NCBI GenBank assembly: GCA_046537735.1
Contig: JBKHKH010000137.1
Location: 1 to 5,466, forward strand
DNA length: 5,466 nt
Source of the DNA: JdFR-22 sp046537735
GTDB taxonomy: Archaea > Halobacteriota > Archaeoglobi > Archaeoglobales > Archaeoglobaceae
Direction of reading: 5' to 3'
In this document: one piece after another, positions 1 through 4,385 of the stretch
Layout of the letters: every line of letters begins with the position of its first letter
Position numbering within the stretch: position 1 is the stretch's first letter
The notes under the pieces: model-generated
Told to the model about the DNA's origin: nothing
Databases searched by the model: none
The model's input: the letters and a program-made list of their open reading frames with translations, nothing else
Program-made: the position numbers and the translations under genes

Positions 1-133
1 AATCTTTATCAACATACAGAAAGAAGAACCCCTTAGCAGTGGTGAATCCTCCGTTATGTGCTGCTGAAGAGACTGCCTGCATTTCTTCATCAAAAGATTT
101 AACAAAATTCTTTTCAACGAAGAATTCGGCCAT
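1..133 (-). CDS. cbiZ: Adenosylcobinamide amidohydrolase-like protein (CbiZ/COG1865 type), N-terminal 44 residues only
   Basis: A partial gene reads leftward from the ATG at 133-131 and is open to the window edge, giving 44 codons. The fragment starts MAEFFVEKN and holds AVSSAAHNGGF (residues about 20-30), then a hydrophobic strand and VDKD. From memory, archaeal adenosylcobinamide amidohydrolases have an FF..., AVSS/ST...GG..., V.KD(Y) pattern at this point. The family hydrolyses the amide linking the aminopropanol arm of adenosylcobinamide, releasing adenosylcobyric acid so that scavenged cobinamide can re-enter cobamide synthesis. The start lies one base beyond the cobT stop (TAA-G-ATG), so the two genes are almost certainly co-transcribed and translationally coupled. 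The cobamide context supports the call. Most of the protein is outside the window, so the family assignment rests on a short stretch plus the neighbour. Confidence 0.6.
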   Translation of the reverse strand, partial: MAEFFVEKNFVKSFDEEMQAVSSAAHNGGFTTAKGFFFLYVDKD

Positions 134-134
134 C

Positions 135-1136
135 TTATCCCTTATATTCTCTCTGCAGCCTTTTATAGAGCTCTTCAACTTCTTGGACTACATCCTCCTC
201 TGAAAAACCTTTCTTTTTGGCCATGTAGACGCTGCCCCCGGCTCCTGCTCCCTCTTTGACGTAACCTTTTTCGTAATCCCTCAGGCCCTTATAATTTGAG
301 TGGCTGAAGTCGAGCATGGCGGTATGATAATTCACGCCTATTTTCCGTGCGGTATCCTTGAAACTGGCATATCCGTCCTCAACGATGTATTTTGTGGTAG
401 CTATTTCAATCCTGGACACGTCTTCACCCATAGCCTTGAGAAGGGCAGCTACTGCCAGCAATTGAGTTCCCCCAGCCAGCACCACTTTTTTGTTGAGACC
501 AAGAGACAATCCCAAAACTGTGGCCAGCATGGGATCCCCAAACTCCTCTAAAGCTCTCAATGGTTTTTGTGAAAGATCGATCATTCCTGTTCTCTCGAAA
601 CCTTCGCCAATTACTTTATCTTTCACTTCCTGAGGATTTTGAGGGGAGGCAGAGCTGGTATTCGCATCGTATCCCAGAGCCCTTAATACTGCCTGAGCTG
701 TAGTGGTCCCACCCGGAGTGCTCTCCCCGATCACTATCTCATCCAATTCCAGTTTATCCAATTCTCTTCCCAGCGATTTTGCTCTTCCTATTATAATACT
801 GGCATTGGGGACAGCCTTCTCCGTACGGAAATCCTTTCCGACTTCACCTGAAACGAAGATGTGGGGGAGGGCAGGTGGTAGATATGAACCTCCTCTCACC
901 ACCATACAAGAAAAATTGGCAAGCTGATAGCAGGCCTTGGTTATTATGGCTGGTGTGGGGTGCCCTTCAGGAGTTACGGGAATCTCGTCTATGCTCACCG
1001 GCTTATCCAGCATAATATACTCTACATCTGCCAGAGGAGTGAATTTGGTGAGCTCGGGAGAAGCTCCCGCCATGGAGATGGATGGAATGGTTGCGATTTC
1101 AGTGTTCCCCAGAACTATCAGCATGAGGTGGGACAT
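135..1136 (-). CDS. cobT: Archaeal CobT: nicotinate-nucleotide–dimethylbenzimidazole phosphoribosyltransferase family (TIGR00303/UPF0284)
   Basis: This 333-residue protein is close to the usual length of the archaeal CobT family. The family transfers phosphoribose from nicotinate mononucleotide to a benzimidazole-type base, making the alpha-ribotide that becomes the lower ligand of cobamides; it is cytosolic. Recognisable segments are LGNTEIATIPSISMAGASPE (8-27), the Gly/Thr-rich GESTPGGTTTAQAVL (137-151), VVLAGGTQLLAVAALL (218-233) and, near the C terminus, EGAGAGG (295-301). By position, E295 may be the counterpart of the catalytic Glu in the C-terminal part of bacterial CobT (inference). 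Two starts are possible: ATG at 1136, with a TATA-like box 24 bases upstream, or ATG at 1124 (MLIVLGN), which fits the family N terminus better. A cbiZ-like gene follows after one base, consistent with a cobamide operon. The native base cannot be told from sequence. Confidence 0.9.
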   Translation of the reverse strand: MSHLMLIVLGNTEIATIPSISMAGASPELTKFTPLADVEYIMLDKPVSIDEIPVTPEGHPTPAIITKACYQLANFSCMVVRGGSYLPPALPHIFVSGEVGKDFRTEKAVPNASIIIGRAKSLGRELDKLELDEIVIGESTPGGTTTAQAVLRALGYDANTSSASPQNPQEVKDKVIGEGFERTGMIDLSQKPLRALEEFGDPMLATVLGLSLGLNKKVVLAGGTQLLAVAALLKAMGEDVSRIEIATTKYIVEDGYASFKDTARKIGVNYHTAMLDFSHSNYKGLRDYEKGYVKEGAGAGGSVYMAKKKGFSEEDVVQEVEELYKRLQREYKG

Positions 1137-1543
1137 AAGTGTTCGTGAGCAGGTCCATTTAAATTAGTTTTCATCGGCCTGTTAAGATCAGAAAGAATTC
1201 GATGACAGTTTCTCGAAGTTCTTCCATTTGTGCCATTGTGTTTAATATCATTGAGGGCATCTATCATTGCCATAGTGACCTCGTCTTCAATATCGTCTCC
1301 TATTTCTTCATCTTCAACATCGAGTCCCAATTGATTGTACTTTCTTGCAATATTCCCAATTATTCCTATCCCAATCAGGTTGGCCAGATTGAGGAGAAAA
1401 TGCAATCTGTTCTCGTCCATCTCGGACCACTGTTCTTGTTCCTCTCCATCTTTGCCAAAAATCAATATAGAGCGGGCACCGATGATGAACGAGTTTACAG
1501 CGACGCTGTTCATATCAGCATTTTCAATGTTTACCACACACAT
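1118..1543 (-). CDS. Unrecognised small acidic protein; 3' end probably frameshifted
   Basis: I do not recognise this family. The uninterrupted frame from ATG 1543 gives 141 residues and ends at TGA 1120-1118. A TTG at 1549 overlaps the stop of the preceding zinc-ribbon gene (TTGA) and could be the start instead, as could ATG 1513. The first ~100 residues look like a real protein: a strand-like SFIIGARSILIFG (18-30), a hydrophobic helix-like stretch FLLNLANLIGIGIIG (49-63), an acidic DVEDEEIGDDIEDE (75-88), then an amphipathic helix. After residue 102 the literal frame becomes low-complexity Asn/Arg/His/Cys sequence unlike the rest. The adjacent frame instead reads MAQMEELRETVIEFFLILTG and stops at 1173-1171, which continues the helix and would give about 123 residues. 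It is probably co-transcribed with the zinc-ribbon gene. Alternative: a genuine 141-residue protein overlapping cobT. Confidence 0.55.
   Translation of the reverse strand: MCVVNIENADMNSVAVNSFIIGARSILIFGKDGEEQEQWSEMDENRLHFLLNLANLIGIGIIGNIARKYNQLGLDVEDEEIGDDIEDEVTMAMIDALNDIKHNGTNGRTSRNCHRILSDLNRPMKTNLNGPAHEHLCPTSC
1157..1163 (-). promoter_or_regulatory. Candidate TATA box for cobT
   Basis: The minus strand reads CTAATTTAAATGG here, with TTTAAAT at 1163-1157. Its centre is 24 bases before the ATG at 1136, the spacing expected if transcription begins at or next to that ATG. The match to the archaeal TATA consensus is moderate. It falls just past the TGA at 1173-1171 that would end the upstream gene if that gene is frameshifted. 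Confidence 0.4.
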
Positions 1544-1545
1544 CT

Positions 1546-1773
1546 TCAATCGTAAGAAGATGCTGAGGGGAATGATGACGCAAACGTATTTAGAGCTTTA
1601 ATGTACTGGTGGTCGTCAGGTTGGATCATTCTTTCCAGGAAGGAGTCTTTGCCTACCTCATTTTCAACTATTTTGTGCAACCCCAATTCAGAATAACATT
1701 TATTGCAGATCGGTAGCCCATAATAATCTTTTACCCTGCTCCGTTTCTCTCCACATTTAAAGCACTCGGACAT
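1546..1773 (-). CDS. Small zinc-ribbon protein with two CxxC knuckles, function unknown
   Basis: This gene encodes 75 residues from the ATG at 1773. C4-x2-C7 and C23-x2-C26, separated by 15 residues, form a probable zinc ribbon of the kind ECFKCGEK ... LPICNKCYSE. The remaining ~45 residues are polar with a helix-like middle and a Ser-rich tail. I do not recognise a specific family; such ribbons can bind nucleic acid or protein, and no function is claimed. An in-frame ATG at 1806 would add 11 residues. I prefer 1773 because a good TATA box (TTTATATA on the minus strand) centres about 24 bases upstream of it and overlaps the longer form. The next gene begins at or within a few bases of its stop, so the pair is probably one transcript. 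It is divergent from the deoxyhypusine synthase gene. Confidence 0.65.
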   Translation of the reverse strand: MSECFKCGEKRSRVKDYYGLPICNKCYSELGLHKIVENEVGKDSFLERMIQPDDHQYIKALNTFASSFPSASSYD

Positions 1774-1793
1774 ATCATTGCTTTCGAATACGG

Positions 1794-1801
1794 TATATAA
1801 A
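1794..1801 (-). promoter_or_regulatory. TATA box for the minus-strand zinc-ribbon gene
   Basis: The minus strand reads GTTTTTATATACCG, containing a consensus-like TTTATATA centred about 24-25 bases before the ATG at 1773. This is the best TATA match in the window and predicts a leaderless or nearly leaderless mRNA. It probably drives the whole minus-strand operon, with a possible second promoter in front of cobT. Confidence 0.6.
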
Positions 1802-1840
1802 AACATGGTTTTTTGAGGCGATTTTAGATGAGGGCACCAA

Positions 1841-1848
1841 TTTTTATT
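1841..1848 (+). promoter_or_regulatory. Candidate TATA box for deoxyhypusine synthase
   Basis: TTTTTATT, preceded by CCAA, is centred about 25 bases before the ATG at 1870. That spacing supports 1870 rather than the in-frame ATG at 1828 as the start, because a transcript from this box would begin downstream of 1828. The box is A/T-rich but only a fair consensus match. It lies about 40 bases from the opposing TATA box. Confidence 0.45.
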
Positions 1849-1869
1849 CCTGCCATCCGGTTAAGAATT

Positions 1870-2814
1870 ATGAGTGACGAGAATATGGAAATGGACCCCG
1901 TAGAGGACATGGAGATAAAAAAAGAAATGACTGTCCCTGAACTAATTCAACAAATGGGGGATGCTGGAGGCTTCAGCGCCAAGAAGGTTGCAGAAGCGGT
2001 GGAAATATTCAAAGAGATGAAACATGAAGGAGCTACGACTTTTCTCTCATTCCCTGCAGCAATAATATCTACTGGGACCAGAGGAGTTATCAAGGAGCTG
2101 GTAAAGAGGAGGCTGGTGGATGTGGTGATGACCACCTGCGGGACGCTGGACCACGACCTGGCGAGGATTTGGAGGGACTACTATCACGGTAGCTTCACTT
2201 TAGATGATGCAGAGCTCCACCACAAGGGCATTAATCGTATAGGCAATGTGCTGGCTCCCAATGAGAGCTACGGACTCATTCTGGAGGAGAAATTACAGCC
2301 CATGCTGGAAGAGATCTACGGAGAAAAGAAGAATCTCTCCACCAGAGAACTGGTAAGAGAAATTGGTAAGAGACTGGACTCAGAGGAAAATAAAGAATCT
2401 TCCATCCTGTACTGGTGTTACAAGAACGACATACCGGTGTTTGTTCCTGCTATAACCGATGGAGCCGTAGGTTTCCAGTTGTGGCTCTTCTATCAGCAGC
2501 ACAAGGACTTCCAGATCGATGTCCTGAAGGACGAGAGCGAGCTGAGCGACATTGTTTATGGAGCTGAAAAAACGGGAGCACTGATAGTGGGTGGAGGGGT
2601 GTCCAAGCACCACACTATCTGGTGGAACCAGTTCAGAGACGGTCTGGACTATGCCATATACATTACCACTGCTGTAGAGTGGGATGGCAGCCTCTCGGGA
2701 GCAAGAGTAAGGGAAGCTGTCTCATGGGGGAAGGTAAGGGAGTTCGCCAAACACGTGACAGTCGAGGGAGATGCCACCCTAATACTACCCTTGATGGTAT
2801 CAGCGCTGCTTTAA
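1870..2814 (+). CDS. dys: Deoxyhypusine synthase
   Basis: This 314-residue protein matches the usual archaeal length. The enzyme uses NAD and spermidine to put a 4-aminobutyl group on one lysine of initiation factor aIF5A, the first step to hypusine. Family segments in order are TVPELIQQMGDAGGFSAKKV (21-40), SGTRGVIKEL beginning in the mid-60s (here STGTRG), the Cys/Gly loop TTCGTLDHDLAR (88-99), GNVLAPNESYG (125-135), PVFVPAITDGAVGFQ (189-203), GGGVSKHH (241-248) and GSLSGARVREAVSWGK (273-288). K246 in VSKHH corresponds to the lysine that forms the enzyme-substrate imine in characterised enzymes. A start at 1828 would add 14 residues (MRAPIFIPAIRLRI) that are not family-like and overlap the probable promoter. 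Some archaeal members also act on agmatine; the sequence alone does not decide the substrate range. Confidence 0.95.
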   Translation: MSDENMEMDPVEDMEIKKEMTVPELIQQMGDAGGFSAKKVAEAVEIFKEMKHEGATTFLSFPAAIISTGTRGVIKELVKRRLVDVVMTTCGTLDHDLARIWRDYYHGSFTLDDAELHHKGINRIGNVLAPNESYGLILEEKLQPMLEEIYGEKKNLSTRELVREIGKRLDSEENKESSILYWCYKNDIPVFVPAITDGAVGFQLWLFYQQHKDFQIDVLKDESELSDIVYGAEKTGALIVGGGVSKHHTIWWNQFRDGLDYAIYITTAVEWDGSLSGARVREAVSWGKVREFAKHVTVEGDATLILPLMVSALL

Positions 2815-2851
2815 TCTAGTTATTAGTTAAAATATTGATTAACGAATTCAA

Positions 2852-2860
2852 AACATATTT
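2852..2860 (+). promoter_or_regulatory. Candidate TATA box for the lipoprotein gene
   Basis: AACATATTT lies in the A/T-rich 71-base gap after deoxyhypusine synthase, centred about 30 bases before the ATG at 2886. This is a little further than for the other genes and would give a leader of only a few bases. It is a weak to moderate match. No clear T-rich terminator is visible between the deoxyhypusine synthase stop and this box. Confidence 0.35.
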
Positions 2861-2885
2861 GGCTCAATGGCCTTGAGATACAGGT

Positions 2886-3269
2886 ATGAAGGGGAAGACA
2901 ATTAGCTCCCTCCTCTGTGTGTCATTGGTGCTCCTGGTGAGTGGGTGCACTCAATTGGATGAAGAAAGAAAAATAGAGATCAATGGCCAAGAAGTATCTA
3001 CAGATTGCGAAGTGGATGAAGACTGCGTGCTGGTGGATAGGCAGTTGAATTACAGCTCATGCTGGCCGGGAGCATGTGAAGAGGTCGATTATTCCCTACC
3101 GAAATACGTGGCGGTTAATGAAAAATCGTTTAAAGATTTTAAAGAAAAAGTTGGTCCGCCAGAAGATGAATGCGGCCCTCAACCCTTATGCCCCATAAGA
3201 ATAATCAACGACAACTTTACAGCCAGATGCATAGACAACACGTGCAAAAAAGTTCCCAATGAAAAATAA
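2886..3269 (+). CDS. Secreted cysteine-rich lipoprotein, function unknown
   Basis: This 127-residue protein begins with a lipoprotein signal: K2 and K4, the hydrophobic core ISSLLCVSLVLLV, and the lipobox VSGC with C21 as the lipidation site. The mature part is therefore probably anchored on the outer face of the cell membrane. It has eight further cysteines (C41, C47, C59, C64, C96, C102, C115, C120), enough for four disulfides. The layout DCEVDEDCV, then SCWPGAC, then YVAVN, then ECGPQPLC, then ARCIDNTC resembles a pattern I recall in small bacterial lipoproteins (C..D.DC near the N terminus and a closing A.C..g.C), but I cannot name a family and no function is claimed. It sits alone between unrelated metabolic genes and has its own candidate promoter. 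The signal peptide is well supported; any binding role would be a guess. Confidence 0.8.
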   Translation: MKGKTISSLLCVSLVLLVSGCTQLDEERKIEINGQEVSTDCEVDEDCVLVDRQLNYSSCWPGACEEVDYSLPKYVAVNEKSFKDFKEKVGPPEDECGPQPLCPIRIINDNFTARCIDNTCKKVPNEK

Positions 3270-3296
3270 CCTTCCTTTTGAGGGATGGGACCAAGA

Positions 3297-3304
3297 ATTA
3301 TAAA
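3297..3304 (+). promoter_or_regulatory. TATA box for phosphopantothenate synthetase
   Basis: ATTATAAA is centred about 25 bases before the ATG at 3326, which predicts transcription starting at that ATG. The longer in-frame reading from 3278 contains this box inside its coding region, which argues against 3278 as the start. Confidence 0.55.
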
Positions 3305-3325
3305 CCTTCAGCATCAATCAGTGCC

Positions 3326-4066
3326 ATGGATAACATACCCGAAGATCATCCCCGGTATAAGAGTCTGGTTACCAGAGAAAAGATAGTAGAGGGATTTAAC
3401 AGGGGTTTGGTCGCTCCTCAGGGGCTCATAGCCCATGGGAGAGGAGAAGCTTTTGATTACATTCTGGGCGAAAAGTCCCATGGTTTCACCCTAAAAGCTG
3501 AAAAAGCTGCAGTCCAGCTTTTGATCAATTCAGATCATCCTGTAATATCGGTTAACGGTAATACCGCAGCCTTAGTACCTGAAGAATTGGTAAAGCTGTC
3601 AGAGTTACTTGATGCTCCACTTGAGGTAAATCTATTCCACTGGAGCCAGGAAAGAGCCCAAAAAATAGCGGATTTTCTTCAGTCCTATGGAGCGAACGTC
3701 CTATCTGCTGGAGATGCTGTTCTGGAGGGATTGAAGTCGGACAGGCGTATGGTGGATAGTAGAGGTATATACAGGGCAGACACGGTTTTGGTGCCCCTGG
3801 AGGATGGAGACAGGTGCGAGATATTGAAAAAGCATGGGAAGAAGGCAATCGCCATCGATTTAAATCCTCTGTCCAGAACATCTCAAATGGCCGATATCAC
3901 CATTGTGGATAACGTCACCAGGGCCATTCCCAACATGATAGAGATTTTAGAGAGCTTAAAACCCTCTGAAACCACTCGCTCATATTCAGAATTTGACAAT
4001 GAACAAAATCTGGGAGAAGCCGTTGAGGTCATCTGCAGTTACTTGAATTGCAAAGTCTCAAAATGA
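3326..4066 (+). CDS. Phosphopantothenate synthetase (4-phosphopantoate–beta-alanine ligase), archaeal type
   Basis: This 246-residue protein is the archaeal enzyme (COG1701/DUF137) that joins 4-phosphopantoate and beta-alanine using ATP. With pantoate kinase it replaces bacterial PanC/CoaA in CoA synthesis. Family motifs run the whole length: IPEDHPRYKSLVTREKIVEG (4-23), LIAHGRGEAFDY (34-45), KAEKAAVQLL (57-66), PVISVNGNTAALVPEELVKL (72-91), LVPLEDGDR (155-163), AIDLNPLSRTS (176-186) and ADITIVDNVTRAIPNM (189-204). After residue 212 the tail, ending in SYLNCKVSK, is not part of the core I recognise and may be lineage-specific. The start at 3326 gives the family N terminus (MDNIPEDHPRYKSL); the in-frame ATG at 3278 adds 16 unlike residues across a TATA box. 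No pantoate kinase gene is in the window. The stop is followed at once by the purS TATA box. Confidence 0.94.
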   Translation: MDNIPEDHPRYKSLVTREKIVEGFNRGLVAPQGLIAHGRGEAFDYILGEKSHGFTLKAEKAAVQLLINSDHPVISVNGNTAALVPEELVKLSELLDAPLEVNLFHWSQERAQKIADFLQSYGANVLSAGDAVLEGLKSDRRMVDSRGIYRADTVLVPLEDGDRCEILKKHGKKAIAIDLNPLSRTSQMADITIVDNVTRAIPNMIEILESLKPSETTRSYSEFDNEQNLGEAVEVICSYLNCKVSK

Positions 4067-4076
4067 TTTTATACTT
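4067..4076 (+). promoter_or_regulatory. TATA box for purS-purL
   Basis: TTTTATACTT begins directly after the phosphopantothenate synthetase stop codon and is centred about 24 bases before the ATG at 4095. The purine genes therefore appear to have their own promoter despite the tight packing. The spacing favours ATG 4095 over the in-frame GTG at 4086. Confidence 0.55.
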
Positions 4077-4094
4077 TAGACTTGAGTGGCTGAT

Positions 4095-4337
4095 ATGATT
4101 GCTGACGTCTACATTTACCTCAAAGAAGGAATTGCTGATCCAGAGGGGGAGGCAACCAGAAAAGCGTTGAGATTACTGGGCTTCAAAAACGTTAAAAGCG
4201 TTTCTTCCAGAAAAGTGTTCCGGATAGACGTTGATGCTCGCAAGAAAGAAGATGCGGAGAAAGAACTCGTTACTATGTGTGAGAAACTTCTTGCCAATCC
4301 TGTAATTCAAAGCTACTCTATTCAGTGGATCGATTGA
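4095..4337 (+). CDS. purS: Phosphoribosylformylglycinamidine synthase subunit PurS
   Basis: This 80-residue protein has the typical PurS length. PurS is the small scaffold subunit of the three-part FGAM synthase (PurS-PurL-PurQ), step four of de novo purine synthesis, where it bridges the synthetase PurL and the glutaminase PurQ. The N-terminal strand ADVYIYLKEGIADPEGEATR (3-22) followed by KALRLLGFKNVKSV (23-36) is the family signature, then FRIDV (42-46), a charged helix, and a C-terminal strand with LLANPVIQSY (65-74), matching the PurS 'kLLaNpvie.y' end. A GTG at 4086 would add three residues (VAD). ATG 4095 fits both the family start and the TATA spacing. PurL follows on the same strand 48 bases after the stop, in the same reading frame. 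A purQ gene is not in the window and may lie to the right. Confidence 0.93.
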   Translation: MIADVYIYLKEGIADPEGEATRKALRLLGFKNVKSVSSRKVFRIDVDARKKEDAEKELVTMCEKLLANPVIQSYSIQWID

Positions 4338-4376
4338 TTGAACATTGGGCGTGAAAATGTGGATGAAACAGATCAG

Positions 4377-4381
4377 GGTGA
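4377..4381 (+). promoter_or_regulatory. Probable Shine-Dalgarno site for purL
   Basis: GGTGA, a partial match to the archaeal GGAGGTGATC anti-16S motif, ends four bases before ATG 4386 and one base before ATG 4383. It supports a start at 4386. As a second gene in its transcript, purL would need such a site, unlike the leaderless first genes. Confidence 0.4.
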
Positions 4382-4385
4382 AATG

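Noticed and set aside
300..1167. Several plus-strand open frames of 62-83 codons
   Set aside because: They are antisense to the strongly recognised cobT and have no family features.
1137..1200. Possible cobalamin riboswitch in front of cobT
   Set aside because: The gap is short, partly coding in the shifted frame, and shows no B12-box-like conserved element; a leaderless start would leave no room for one.
1202..1555. Plus-strand open frame of 117 codons
   Set aside because: It lies antisense to the unrecognised small gene. Its translation is rich in Ile/Ser/Phe/His with no domain-like pattern, and there is no promoter at a suitable distance. The minus-strand reading fits the operon better.
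1828..1869. Longer deoxyhypusine synthase N-terminus from ATG 1828
   Set aside because: The 14 added residues are unlike the family and the stretch contains the probable TATA box for a start at 1870.
2826..2843. Imperfect inverted repeat GTTAA-8-TTAAC between deoxyhypusine synthase and the lipoprotein gene
   Set aside because: Five-base arms in very A/T-rich DNA are expected by chance. It is too short and weak to call an operator or terminator.
3270..3296. T-rich CCTTCCTTTTG after the lipoprotein stop as a terminator
   Set aside because: The T run is only four bases and interrupted. It may help termination but cannot be supported as a defined terminator.
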